Assembly (NCBI RefSeq): GCF_025061645.1
Contig: NZ_JANYMP010000001.1
Coordinates: 447,591 to 511,590, forward strand
Direction: 5' to 3'
Source: Umezawaea endophytica
Lineage (GTDB): Bacteria > Actinomycetota > Actinomycetes > Mycobacteriales > Pseudonocardiaceae
Length of the DNA: 64,000 bases
Within the stretch, counting starts at the first letter, position 1, and every line of letters starts with the position of its first letter. Under the pieces are notes generated by a model that had not been told where the DNA came from, did not search any database, and was given only the letters and a program-made list of their open reading frames with translations. Positions 25,478 to 33,818 of this stretch are shown here, in pieces. The translations under genes and the position numbers were made by a program.

Positions 25478-27057
25478 GCGCTCAGACCTCTTCACGGCGG
25501 CTGGTCTCGCTGTCCGGTCCGGCCAGGATCCTGGTCGTCGACGACCTGGAGGCCAGCCGGTACATCACCGCGAGCTGGCTGCGCCGCAGCGGGCACCTCG
25601 TGACCGAGGCCGTGACCGGCAGGCAGGCGCTGACCGTGCTGGGCGAACAGGACTTCGACCTGGTGATGCTGGATGTGCACCTGCCGGACATGAGCGGCTT
25701 CGAGGTGTGCGAGATCATCAAGGCCGACCCGGCGACGGCGGCGCTGCCGGTGATCCACGTGTCGGCCACCTACGTGGAGCCCGAGGACAAGACCACCGGT
25801 CTGACCCGCGGCGCGGACGCCTACCTGACGGAACCCGTCGACCCCGGTGAGCTGCTGGCCACCGTCGAGGCCGCGCTGCGCTACTACCGCGCGAGGATGC
25901 TGGCCGAGCGCCTCGCGAACCGGCTCACCCTCCTGACCCGCGCCACCCTCGCGATCAACTCCGCCACGACGTTCGACGGTCTGACGTCGGCCGCGGCGCT
26001 GGGCGCGGCCGACGTGCTGGACACCACCGCGGTCGCCGTGCTCGTCACGGCGAAGGACCTCCGGGTGGGCACCACCGACGGGTCCGGCGCCGCGGCGCTG
26101 ACCTCGGAGCCGCTGGACCTGATCGCCGACGTGCTCGCGGACACGCTGGGGTCGAGCGAGGGCGTCGAGGTCGTGGTGCTGGACAGCCCGCCGTGGAACC
26201 CCGGCACGCCCGCCTCGGTGGTGGTGGCGCGCAGCAAGGCCGGCCGGGCCCCGGTGTGCGTCGCGGTCGACGCCGCGGCCGTGACGACCGACGAGGAGCG
26301 CAACCTGCTCGTCCAGCTCGGCCAGGCGACCGCGGTCGCCGCCGACGGGATGCGGGCGCTCACCGAGGAGCACCTGCTCGCGCTGACGCTCCAGCGCAGC
26401 CTGCTCCCCCGCCACCTGCCGGAGGAGCCGGGCCTGCCGATGGTCGCGCGGTACCTCCCTGCGTCGGCGAACGCCGAGATCGGCGGCGACTTCTACGAGG
26501 TCACGGCCGTCGGCTCCCGCCTGCTGATCGCCATCGGCGACGTGTGCGGGCACTCGATCGAGGCCGCGACGGTCATGGGTGAGGTGCGCCACGCCCTGCG
26601 GGCCTACGCGATCGAGACCGACGACCCGGCCACGATCCTCACCAAGCTCGACCGCATGCTCCAGCGCTACCACCCGCGCGGCGGGCTCACGACGGTGTGC
26701 CTGGTCCTCGTGGACCTGGCCGAGGGCACGATGGACGTGGCCAACGCGGGCCACGTGCCACCGCTGGTGTCCGACGGGGACGGGACGCGGGTGCTGGGGG
26801 TGAAGGGGCCGCTGCTCGGCATCGGTCTCCCCCACCCGCCCGCCACCCGGTTCGAGCTGCCCGTCGGGACGCTGGTGGTCCTGACGACCGACGGCCTGGT
26901 CGAGCGGTCGGACAGCGACCTGGACGAGGGCATGGAGGCGCTGCGGGCGGCGGTGGCGCACGACGCCGACCTGGACGGCCTGTGCGACGGCCTGCTGGAG
27001 CGGTTCGGCGGGGACAAGCGGGACGACATCGCCCTGCTGGCGTTCCGGCGGACGTGA
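25474..27057 (+). CDS. Response regulator / GAF-like / PP2C (SpoIIE) phosphatase, RsbU-like output
   Basis: A 527-residue protein: receiver (~18-135; VVDDLEASRY, phospho-aspartate in MLDVHLPDMSG, VSAT), a GAF-like middle (~150-300), and a SpoIIE/PP2C phosphatase (~325-525; AEIGGDFYEV, GDVCGHSIEAA, NAGHVPPL, LTTDGLVERS, DDIALL). The receiver's usual YLxKP is YLTEP, so the conserved lysine is replaced by glutamate. The TTG start at 25474 overlaps the kinase stop (TTGA); no ATG or GTG in this frame fits better. It is the likely output of the upstream kinase, dephosphorylating an anti-sigma-factor antagonist encoded elsewhere. Confidence 0.9.
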   Translation: MSAQTSSRRLVSLSGPARILVVDDLEASRYITASWLRRSGHLVTEAVTGRQALTVLGEQDFDLVMLDVHLPDMSGFEVCEIIKADPATAALPVIHVSATYVEPEDKTTGLTRGADAYLTEPVDPGELLATVEAALRYYRARMLAERLANRLTLLTRATLAINSATTFDGLTSAAALGAADVLDTTAVAVLVTAKDLRVGTTDGSGAAALTSEPLDLIADVLADTLGSSEGVEVVVLDSPPWNPGTPASVVVARSKAGRAPVCVAVDAAAVTTDEERNLLVQLGQATAVAADGMRALTEEHLLALTLQRSLLPRHLPEEPGLPMVARYLPASANAEIGGDFYEVTAVGSRLLIAIGDVCGHSIEAATVMGEVRHALRAYAIETDDPATILTKLDRMLQRYHPRGGLTTVCLVLVDLAEGTMDVANAGHVPPLVSDGDGTRVLGVKGPLLGIGLPHPPATRFELPVGTLVVLTTDGLVERSDSDLDEGMEALRAAVAHDADLDGLCDGLLERFGGDKRDDIALLAFRRT

Positions 27058-27063
27058 GCGCGG

Positions 27064-27104
27064 TCCCCGACCCGACCGGGGCGCTCACCTGGTCGGGTCG
27101 GGGA
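27064..27104. terminator. Bidirectional terminator overlapping a 3' coding end
   Basis: Perfect 14-bp inverted repeat, TCCCCGACCCGACC (27064-27077) and GGTCGGGTCGGGGA (27091-27104), with a 13-nt loop. The right arm encodes the last residues (PDPTR) of the convergent RsbW-like gene, whose stop codon lies in the loop. It ends the Rsb operon and probably the opposing gene. Confidence 0.75.
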
Positions 27105-27489
27105 TCTCCGCCCACACGGTCTTGCGGTCGGCGTAGCGGTCGACGCCCCAGTCGGCGCCCATCGACTTGATCAGCACCAGCCCGCGGCCGCGGAACTCCC
27201 CCAGCGACGACGTCCCCGGTGTGAGCGGCGAGTCGGGGACGGCGTCGTCGACCTCCAGGCGCACCAGCCCCTCGCCGCTCCGGTGGTCCAGGCGGATCAG
27301 CCGGGGCGCTCGGGCGTGCTCGTAGGCGTTCGCGGCGAGTTCGGTGGCGATCAGCTCGGTGTCGGCGACGAGGTCCGGGTCCGCGTCGGCCAGCACGGTC
27401 CTGATCCACGCCCGCACCTGCGACAGCGGGAGCACCTCGCGGTCGGCGAGGTGGAACTCGTGGTGCGGGCCCGACGTCGACGTGCTCAC
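27085..27489 (-). CDS. RsbW-like ATP-binding anti-sigma/regulatory kinase
   Basis: A 134-residue HATPase_c_2 protein of the RsbW/BldG-partner type. The N-box (ATELAANAYEHA), DDAVPDSP and the GRGLVLIKSM glycine-rich segment are visible. The GTG at 27489 follows GAGGAG; an in-frame upstream ATG at 27546 would add a proline/arginine-rich tail not seen in the family. It is convergent with the Rsb operon. It could be the anti-sigma factor controlled by that pathway or one of the many orphan actinomycete paralogues; no sigma factor gene is adjacent. Confidence 0.87.
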   Translation of the reverse strand: MSTSTSGPHHEFHLADREVLPLSQVRAWIRTVLADADPDLVADTELIATELAANAYEHARAPRLIRLDHRSGEGLVRLEVDDAVPDSPLTPGTSSLGEFRGRGLVLIKSMGADWGVDRYADRKTVWAEIPDPTR

Positions 27490-27615
27490 CTGACTCCTCG
27501 GCTCGGGACACCGCCGTCGGTCCGGGACCGGCGGCGGCAGACGCAAGACGGCTACCCCGTCAGGCCGTCCACCACACGTCCGACCGCCGAGCGGTCCGGT
27601 GGTTCCCTCCCAGGA

Positions 27616-28362
27616 CTACTCGGGGGCGCGGCGGGACGGGGGCGGCGCGGTCACGGCCAGCGTCACCGCGCCCAGGAGCAGGACCAGGGCTCCGCCGTGC
27701 AGGGCGGTCGTGGCGACCGGTCCGAGTGCGGGCACCGTGGCACGTGCGGACAGCGCCGTGTCGACCGTCCGCGAGCCGTCGTGGTTCAGCACGACGACGG
27801 TCCACTTCCCCTCCTCGGCCTGCCACGCGAGCGAACCGATCCCGTACGCGACCCAGATCGGCCGGGCCGCGGGCTCGCTCGGCACGGGGCCGCCGTCCTG
27901 GTGCCGGTAGCGGAATTCAGACCCGTTCGGCCGCACCACGTCGTGGTCCACCCCGGACAGGTAGTCGGCCACGTCGTCGGCCGCGCCGATGCCGACGAAC
28001 ACGTCCTGGTCGACCTCCAGTTCGACGACACCGAGCCAGTCCTGCCCGACGGGCAGCCCGGCCTTGGTCCAGCGCATGTCGACGGCGCCGAACGACAGCG
28101 CGTAACCGCTGGTGTGGAACGGTTTCGACCCGGTGCCGAGGAACCCGTCGGCGTCGCGCAGGCTCGCGTCGGCCCAGCGTCCGAGCGATCCCGCGCCGGA
28201 AAGGGCCGAGCCGAGGACGAGCAGGAGCGCGCCGACCACGACGACGGCGGTCCGCCCGCTCGACCGGCCGCGGACCACCCGCGGAACCGGATCACCGGTG
28301 CTCGTCGGCGGAAGCTCGTCGACAACGTTGTCCTGGAGGAACGGCGGGTGTACGTCGCTCAT
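27616..28362 (-). CDS. Two-TM membrane protein of unknown function
   Basis: A 248-residue protein I do not recognise. The N-terminus is hydrophilic (~1-38), followed by a transmembrane helix (TAVVVVGALLLVLGSALSG), a ~150-residue presumably extracytoplasmic region containing WYVAYG-like aromatic segments (PIWVAYGIGSLAWQAEEGKW), and a second helix near the C-terminus (HGGALVLLLGAVTLAVTA). This resembles small actinobacterial proteins that display an extracellular domain between two helices. The ATG at 28362 lies within a GTACGT / ACGTAC inverted repeat (28350-28355 and 28370-28375), a possible operator or start-site hairpin. The upstream helR-like gene is divergent. Confidence 0.8.
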   Translation of the reverse strand: MSDVHPPFLQDNVVDELPPTSTGDPVPRVVRGRSSGRTAVVVVGALLLVLGSALSGAGSLGRWADASLRDADGFLGTGSKPFHTSGYALSFGAVDMRWTKAGLPVGQDWLGVVELEVDQDVFVGIGAADDVADYLSGVDHDVVRPNGSEFRYRHQDGGPVPSEPAARPIWVAYGIGSLAWQAEEGKWTVVVLNHDGSRTVDTALSARATVPALGPVATTALHGGALVLLLGAVTLAVTAPPPSRRAPE

Positions 28363-28618
28363 GTCGCCAACGTACGCGGTAAGTCCGGAGCGTTGGGGAC
28401 CACTTGTGCCGCAACGACTTCACCCGTTCGGGATACGCCCGTCCGCCGATGGTCCGGACGCCGCGCGACGGTGGTGGAGAGCCTCACCGGGGGGATGCGG
28501 AAAGGGGAATGGCCACCTCTTCCCACTTGAACTTATAGCGCACCGGGGGGCTTGCCGCAAGACCCCGGTGGTACCGCAGAATCATCGACCGGAGCCGGAA
28601 CCGGCGAGTGAGGGGCTT
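28363..28618. other. Divergent intergenic region upstream of the HelR-like gene
   Basis: 256 bp with no credible gene. It has an A/T-richer patch (CTTGAACTTATAG near 28526-28538) that could contain promoter elements, followed directly by the RIF-associated-element-like repeat at 28546-28566. Confidence 0.6.
28546..28566. promoter_or_regulatory. RIF-associated-element (RAE)-like inverted repeat
   Basis: 21-bp dyad centred on C28556. Left arm: GGGG (28546-28549), G, CTTGC (28551-28555). Right arm: GCAAG (28557-28561), A, CCCC (28563-28566). Only the G/A pair is mismatched. As I recall, the published RAE is a ~19-bp inverted repeat of this form found upstream of rifamycin-inducible resistance genes, including helR. 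It ends about 52 bp before the helicase GTG. Confidence 0.65.
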
Positions 28619-30802
28619 GTGTCGATCCAGGGGTACGAAGAAGAACTGCGGTCCGAGCGGGACTACGTGGCCGGGCTGTACGCGCGGCTCGACGCCGAGC
28701 GCGCGCGGGTGAAGGACGAGTACGACACGGCGCTGGGGGGAACGGGCGGGACGCCCATGGAGCGGGACGTCCGGGTGCGCACGTCGGCGAGGGAGGTGAA
28801 GCGGCTGGACCTCGGGGACAACGGGCTGTGCTTCGGCAGGCTGGACGCCCTCTCCGGTGAGCACTCCTACATCGGCCGGATCGGCCTCTTCGACGAGGAG
28901 GACGACTACGAGCCGGTGCTGCTGGACTGGCGGGCGCCCGCGTCGCGGGCGTTCTACGTCGCCACCGCCGCGAGCCCGGAGAACATGCGCAGGCGCCGCC
29001 AGTTCCACACGCGCGGGCGGCAGGTGGTCGACTTCACCGACGAGGTGCTCGGCCGTCCGGACGGCGACGAGCGGGGGGACGCGGCGCTGCTCGCGGCGGT
29101 CAACGCGCCGCGCGGCGACGGCATGCGCGACATCGTGGCGACGATCCAGTCCGAGCAGGACGAGATCATCCGGCTCGACCACCCCGGTGTGCTGGTGATC
29201 GAGGGCGGTCCCGGCACCGGGAAGACCGTGGTGGCGCTGCACCGCGTCGCCTACCTGCTCTACACCCAGCGGGAGCGGATGGAACGGCACGGCGTGCTCG
29301 TGGTCGGGCCCAACCCGTCGTTCCTGCACCACATCAGCCGCGTGCTGCCGTCGCTCGGCGAGTCCGACGTGGTGTTCACGACCACCGGCGGCCTCGTGCC
29401 GGGTCTGCGCGCCACCGCCGTGGACACGCCGGAAGCCTTGCGGCTCAAGGGTTCGCTGAAGATCCTGGAGGTGCTCAGGGCGGCCGTGGCCGACCGGCAG
29501 CGGCTGCCGGAGAACCCGCTGCCGATCGAACTGGGCGGCGTCACGGCCCGGATCGACGCCGAGACGGCGGCGTGGGCCAGGGACGAGGCGCGGGCGAGCG
29601 GCCAGCCGCACAACGAGGCCCGCGCGGTGTTCACCGAGATCGTCACCTACGTGCTCACCGAACGGGCGATCAGCCGCATCGGCAAGGGCTGGCTGTCCCG
29701 GTCGGACCGCGAGGCGTGGGAGCGGACGCGGGCCGACCTCGTCAAGGAGCTGTCGGCCGACGCGGCGTTCACCGCGGCGCTCGACGAGCTCTGGCCCGTG
29801 CTGACACCGCGGGACCTGTTGGGGGCGCTGCTGGAATCGCCCGAACGGCTGCGGGCGGCGGGCGCCGACGAGGCGCTGCGGCGGGCGGACGGCTCCGCCT
29901 GGACGGTGTCGGACGTGCCGCTGCTCGACGAGCTGGTCGACCTGCTGGGCGCGGACAAGTCGGTCGACCGGGCCGCCGAGCGGGAGCGGAAGGCCGCGGC
30001 CGAGCACGCCGCCGCCGTGCTGGACGGGCTCGTCGGCCGCCAGGACTCGATGGACGACGAGGACCACCTGTTCGCCACGGACCTGCTCTTCGCCGAGGAC
30101 CTGGCCGAGCGCTTCGTCGAGCACGACACGCGCAGCCTCGTCGAGCGCGCCGAGGCGGACCGGGACTGGACCTACCGGCACGTCGTCGTCGACGAGGCGC
30201 AGGAACTGTCCGAAATGGACTGGCGGGTGCTGATGCGCCGCTGCCCCGGCCGGTCCTTCACCGTCGTCGGCGACCTCGCGCAGCGGCGGTCCGAGGCCGG
30301 GGCGACGGCGTGGGGCCCGATGGTGGAGCCGTACGTGCCCGGCCGCTGGGTCTACCGGTCGCTGACGGTGAACTACCGCACCCCGGCGGAGATCATGGGC
30401 GTCGCCGCCGCCGTGCTCGCCGACTTCGCGCCCGGCGTCCAGCCGCCGGAGTCGGTGCGGGCCTGCGGCGTGGCGCCGTGGTCGAGGCGGGTCACCGAGG
30501 ACGGACTGGCCGCGGCCGTCGAGGAGTTCGTGCGGGACGAGGCCCAGCGGGAGGGGACCTGCGTCGTGATCGGCCCGCCGGACGTGCCGGGGACGGTCGC
30601 GGTGTCGGAGACGAAGGGCCTGGAGTACGACGCCGTGCTGGTCGTGGAACCGGAACGGATCCTCGCCGACGGACCGCGTGGCGCGGCCGAACTGTACGTC
30701 GCGCTGACCCGCGCGACCCAACGGCTCGGCGTGCTGCACCGCGGCCCGCTGCCGGAGGTCCTGGCCGGGCTCACCGCAGTGGGGAGCCACCCTCAACGCT
30801 GA
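28619..30802 (+). CDS. helR: HelD/HelR-type UvrD-like helicase, RNA polymerase-associated
   Basis: A 727-residue superfamily-1 ATPase. N-terminal coiled-coil region (~1-65), 1A domain with P-loop EGGPGTGKTVVALHR (~198-212), Walker B VVVDEAQELSEMDW (~520), GDLAQRRS, NYRTP (~582), and late motifs SETKGLEYDAV and YVALTRATQRL. HelD proteins displace nucleic acid from stalled RNA polymerase; the HelR branch also protects polymerase from rifamycins. The GTG at 28619 follows GAGGGG. HelR rather than plain HelD is favoured by the RAE-like repeat directly upstream and the single-operon setting, but I cannot check the loop that evicts the drug. It is divergent from the two-TM protein. Confidence 0.85.
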   Translation: MSIQGYEEELRSERDYVAGLYARLDAERARVKDEYDTALGGTGGTPMERDVRVRTSAREVKRLDLGDNGLCFGRLDALSGEHSYIGRIGLFDEEDDYEPVLLDWRAPASRAFYVATAASPENMRRRRQFHTRGRQVVDFTDEVLGRPDGDERGDAALLAAVNAPRGDGMRDIVATIQSEQDEIIRLDHPGVLVIEGGPGTGKTVVALHRVAYLLYTQRERMERHGVLVVGPNPSFLHHISRVLPSLGESDVVFTTTGGLVPGLRATAVDTPEALRLKGSLKILEVLRAAVADRQRLPENPLPIELGGVTARIDAETAAWARDEARASGQPHNEARAVFTEIVTYVLTERAISRIGKGWLSRSDREAWERTRADLVKELSADAAFTAALDELWPVLTPRDLLGALLESPERLRAAGADEALRRADGSAWTVSDVPLLDELVDLLGADKSVDRAAERERKAAAEHAAAVLDGLVGRQDSMDDEDHLFATDLLFAEDLAERFVEHDTRSLVERAEADRDWTYRHVVVDEAQELSEMDWRVLMRRCPGRSFTVVGDLAQRRSEAGATAWGPMVEPYVPGRWVYRSLTVNYRTPAEIMGVAAAVLADFAPGVQPPESVRACGVAPWSRRVTEDGLAAAVEEFVRDEAQREGTCVVIGPPDVPGTVAVSETKGLEYDAVLVVEPERILADGPRGAAELYVALTRATQRLGVLHRGPLPEVLAGLTAVGSHPQR

Positions 30803-30845
30803 TGCCGGTGGGAAGGAAAAGGCACCAGGCACACCGTCAGGGCCA

Positions 30846-31087
30846 CGCAAGGCGTCCCAACGCGGCCAAACGCCTGGCCCGCGTGGGAAACGGCCCGGCA
30901 CGCCGTCAGAGCCGCGACCGCCGCGCGCAAGGCGCCCCGAAGCGGCCGACCGGCCTGACACGCGTGGGCAACAGCCCCGGCACACCATCAGGCTGCACCG
31001 ACCGCCGCGCGCAGGGCGTCCCAGCGCGGCCGAACGGCCCGGCCCGCCGTCAGAGCCGGGCCGCGACCGCCGCGCGCAGGGCGTCCC
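30846..31087. repeat. Three decayed tandem copies of the 3' end of the adjacent DUF6461 gene
   Basis: The motif CGCAGGGCGTCCC, which encodes WDALR on the minus strand, recurs at 30846 (CGCAAGGCGTCCC), 30926 (CGCAAGGCGCCCC), 31010 and 31075; the last lies inside the live gene. Spacings are 80, 84 and 65 bp. Flanking words (CCGTCAGAGCC, GCGGCC-x-AAC, GGCCCGGC) also repeat. Read on the minus strand the copies give RWDALRAAVGAA-stop and shorter relics. Together they fill the 247-bp gap after the helicase gene. Confidence 0.7.
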
Positions 31088-32081
31088 AGTGCGGACGGTC
31101 GGCCTGGCAGGCGTGGGCGATGGTCTCCGCGACCGCGTCGACCGGGTCGGCGGAGCGGGCGGTCAGCGCGGCGGCGTAGGCGTGGGCCCTGGCCGTCAGG
31201 GCGCGTTCGGCGGTCGTGTCGGCGGTCCTGCGGGCGAAGTCGGCCCGCAGGACCGCGGCCGGGTCGACCTCGTCGGTGGGCGCGCACCTGTCCCAGCGGA
31301 GTTCCAGCGCCCGCTGGTGGGCCGCGTGGGACAGGGCGGCCAGGTCGTCGGGGTGTTCGGGCGGGTAGGTGATGCCGTTGGCGGCGCAGGCGCGTGCCGC
31401 CGCGGCGTCCGCCAGGTCGCGCAGCAGGTCCGGGTCGGCCGCGGGGAGCGCCTCGAACACCTCGGGGGCGTTCACGGCCAGCCAGCCCGTGGTGCCCGAC
31501 AGCGAGTCCGGGTCGGCGATCACGGCGGCCGGGTGGGCGGCCAGGGCCCAGGTGGCGCCGAGCCGGACGCCGGTGACCTGGTCGACGAAGGCCAGCGCGG
31601 ACGCGCACAGGGTGTCCGCGTCCTCGAAGTCGAGGCCGACCAGGAAGGGCGTCAGCGGTCCTGCCTGCGGGAGACCGCCGAGGGCGAACTCGAAGGTCCC
31701 CACGACCTCGCCGTCCCTCGCGAGGCTGATCGCGCTGTCGAAGTCGACGTTCCAGTAGGCGCAGACCGCGACCCCTCCCACCGAAAGGCGGGCCAGCGTC
31801 TCGGGCAGCGAACCGTGGAAACCGTTGTCCTCGACGAGGACCACCCAGCCGCTGTGCTCGCCCGCCAGCACCAGCGGCAGTTCGTCGGGGAAGGCGTTGG
31901 TGGTGGCCGTGCCCGCGTCGACGATCGTCGTCAGCCGGGTGGGTCCGTCCGCGCCGAAGCGGGCCAGGGCCTCGGCCGTGGTCAGGCCCCGAACGGCGGT
32001 GAGGCACAGCGCTTCGGACGGCAGGACCTCGGCGGCCAGCATCCCGGCGTAGTGCGCGACCGCGGGCGTCGACGAGGGCAT
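31050..32081 (-). CDS. DUF6461-like protein
   Basis: A 343-residue soluble protein of unknown function. The central segment (GWVVLVEDNGFHGS ... VCAYWNVDFDSAISLARDGEVVGTFE, ~75-140) resembles the actinobacterial DUF6461 family, whose members often lie near toxin-like or contact-dependent genes; no such neighbour is seen here. The C-terminal third is alanine-rich and helical. The ATG at 32081 follows GGAAAGG; an upstream extension of the frame is arginine/proline-rich and unlikely to be translated. It is divergent from a methyltransferase gene across a nested inverted repeat. Its 3' end has been copied three times downstream. Confidence 0.75.
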   Translation of the reverse strand: MPSSTPAVAHYAGMLAAEVLPSEALCLTAVRGLTTAEALARFGADGPTRLTTIVDAGTATTNAFPDELPLVLAGEHSGWVVLVEDNGFHGSLPETLARLSVGGVAVCAYWNVDFDSAISLARDGEVVGTFEFALGGLPQAGPLTPFLVGLDFEDADTLCASALAFVDQVTGVRLGATWALAAHPAAVIADPDSLSGTTGWLAVNAPEVFEALPAADPDLLRDLADAAAARACAANGITYPPEHPDDLAALSHAAHQRALELRWDRCAPTDEVDPAAVLRADFARRTADTTAERALTARAHAYAAALTARSADPVDAVAETIAHACQADRPHWDALRAAVAARL

Positions 32082-32160
32082 GGGAAGACCTTTCCACGAA
32101 CGGGCCGCCGGGTTCCAGCGGAACGCGGCCGGCCGGCCGGAACGGCCCGGAGTCGTTGCC

Positions 32161-32196
32161 GCCACTGGCCTTTGCCGAATCGGCAACGTTGGTGGC
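32161..32196. promoter_or_regulatory. Nested inverted repeat between divergent genes
   Basis: Perfect TTGCCG-aat-CGGCAA (32172-32186) flanked by GCCAC (32161-32165) and GTGGC (32192-32196). It lies 33 bp before the methyltransferase ATG and 80 bp before the DUF6461 ATG, a position suited to an operator. No binding protein can be named. Confidence 0.4.
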
Positions 32197-32228
32197 GTGG
32201 ACCGCGGCACCCGGTGCAGGGTGGCACC

Positions 32229-32879
32229 ATGACGCACAGCCACGACCACTCCACCACCACCTCCGCCCCCCACACCGCCGCCGAGTGGGACGACCGCTAC
32301 GCGGGCGCGGAGCGGTTGTTCAGCGGCCGCCCCAACTTCGCGCTCGTCACGGAGGTCGACGGGCTCCCGCCGGGCCGGGCGCTCGACGTCGGCTGCGGCG
32401 AGGGCGCGGACGCGGTCTGGCTCGCGGGCCGGGGCTGGGAGGTCACGGGGCTGGACGTGTCGCGGGTGGCGCTGGACCGCGCGGAGCTGCACGCCCGAGA
32501 AGCGGGAGCCCGTGTGGAGTGGGTGCACGCGGGCCTGGCCGAGGCCGTGCTCCCGCCCGCCGGGTTCGACCTGGTGTCCGTGCAGTACCCGGCCCTGCCC
32601 AGTTCCCCCGACCGCGCCGCCGAACGGGCGCTGCTGGCGGCCGTGGCACCCGGAGGGCTCCTGCTCGTGGTCTTCCACGCCGGGTTCGACGGCGACGTCG
32701 CCAGGGCCCGCGGGATCGACCCCGCCGACTACGTCTGGCTCGCCGACGTGACCTCGCTGCTCGGTGACGGCTGGGAGGTCCACGTCGACGAGGACCGCCC
32801 CCGCGACACGCCCGCGGGCGGCGCCGGACAGCAGCACCACACCCACGACGTCGTGCTCAGGGCACGGCGCTCGGCCTGA
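32229..32879 (+). CDS. Class I SAM-dependent methyltransferase
   Basis: A 216-residue methyltransferase of the small TehB/UbiE-like type. The SAM-binding glycine motif ALDVGCGEGADAVWLA (~53-68), the acidic end of strand 2 (VTGLDVS) and the post-motif GGLLLVVFH are intact. The N-terminus is histidine-rich (THSHDHS) and may bind metal, and the C-terminus repeats this flavour (QQHHTHD). The substrate is unknown; such enzymes act on tellurite, thiols or small metabolites. It is convergent with the LysR gene 21 bp away. Confidence 0.88.
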   Translation: MTHSHDHSTTTSAPHTAAEWDDRYAGAERLFSGRPNFALVTEVDGLPPGRALDVGCGEGADAVWLAGRGWEVTGLDVSRVALDRAELHAREAGARVEWVHAGLAEAVLPPAGFDLVSVQYPALPSSPDRAAERALLAAVAPGGLLLVVFHAGFDGDVARARGIDPADYVWLADVTSLLGDGWEVHVDEDRPRDTPAGGAGQQHHTHDVVLRARRSA

Positions 32880-32900
32880 CGAGGTCACCGCGGCCCGGTC

Positions 32901-33818
32901 TCACATCCGGGCCGCCACGGCGAGCAGGCGTTCGCGCATCCACTGGTGGGCCGGGGCGAGCATGTTGCGCGGGTGCCAGAACACCGCCAGCGTCACCTTC
33001 GGCGCCTCGATCGCCAGCGGCACCTCGCGCAGCCCGAGCGCCGGACCGAGCCGGTCGAACAGGTGCCGGGGCGTCAACGTGACCAGGTCCGATCCCGCGA
33101 CCGCCTGCAACGCCAAGGTGAACGACTCCACGGTGACCGGGCTCGGCTGGCTCAGGCCCTGCTCGCTCAGCTTCACCTCGGACACGACCCGCTGCCCGGC
33201 CACGCCGTTGACCTGGACGGCGCGGGTGCTCGCCAGCGCCTCGGCGGTGAGCGGCTCGACCACCGCGTCGTTGTCCCGGTCCGCCACCGCGATGAACTCG
33301 TCGGTGAACAGCGGGACGTGCGGGAAGCTCAGCAGTTCCGGCGTCTGGAGCTGCAACGGCCAGAACAGCACGTCGCACCAGCCGGTCCGGAGCAGTTCGA
33401 CCAGTTCCGCGCGCAGCGGCACCACGTTCACCCGCACGCCCGGCGCGTCGACGGAGAGGCCCCGCAGCGCGGGCAGCACGAGGACGCCGGACACGTAGTC
33501 GCCCGCCATGAAGGTGAACGTGCGCCGGTCGGTGGCCGGGGTGAAGGAACGCCCGGAGCTCAGCACCTCGCGCGCGGCGACCAGCGCGGTCTGCACGGGC
33601 TGGCGCAGCGACTCCGCGAACGGCGTGAGCACCATCGCGCGGCCGTCGCGGACCAGCAGCGGGTCGTTGAAGTGGCGCCGCAGCTTCGCCAGGACCGCGC
33701 TCATCGCGGGTTGCCCCATCACGAGCCGGTCCGCCGCCTTCGTCACGTTGCGCTCCAGCAGCAGCGCGTTCAGCGGGACCAGCAGGTTCAGGTCCAGCCT
33801 CCCCCAGTCCGTGGCCAC
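32901..33818 (-). CDS. LysR-family transcriptional regulator
   Basis: A 305-residue LysR regulator. N-terminal winged helix-turn-helix (~10-70; NVTKAADRLVMGQPAMSAVLAKLRRHFNDPLLVRDGR) and C-terminal substrate-binding fold (~95-300). The HTH wording is of the NodD/PnrR-like subgroup. The GTG at 33818 gives standard family length and follows GGAGG at a slightly long distance; upstream extension is arginine-rich. It is divergent from the DUF6069-like membrane gene with ~200 bp between starts, so that gene is its most likely target. Confidence 0.9.
   Translation of the reverse strand: MATDWGRLDLNLLVPLNALLLERNVTKAADRLVMGQPAMSAVLAKLRRHFNDPLLVRDGRAMVLTPFAESLRQPVQTALVAAREVLSSGRSFTPATDRRTFTFMAGDYVSGVLVLPALRGLSVDAPGVRVNVVPLRAELVELLRTGWCDVLFWPLQLQTPELLSFPHVPLFTDEFIAVADRDNDAVVEPLTAEALASTRAVQVNGVAGQRVVSEVKLSEQGLSQPSPVTVESFTLALQAVAGSDLVTLTPRHLFDRLGPALGLREVPLAIEAPKVTLAVFWHPRNMLAPAHQWMRERLLAVAARM

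Noticed and set aside
30846-31087. CRISPR array
   Set aside because: There are only four units, with diverged repeats of unequal spacing that are clearly derived from the neighbouring gene's 3' end, and no cas genes.
30988-32097. Alternative minus-strand frame ending WDALRAAVGAA
   Set aside because: Only its last dozen residues resemble a real protein; these come from a decayed copy of the DUF6461 gene's 3' end, and the rest is an Arg/Gly-rich shadow frame of that gene.
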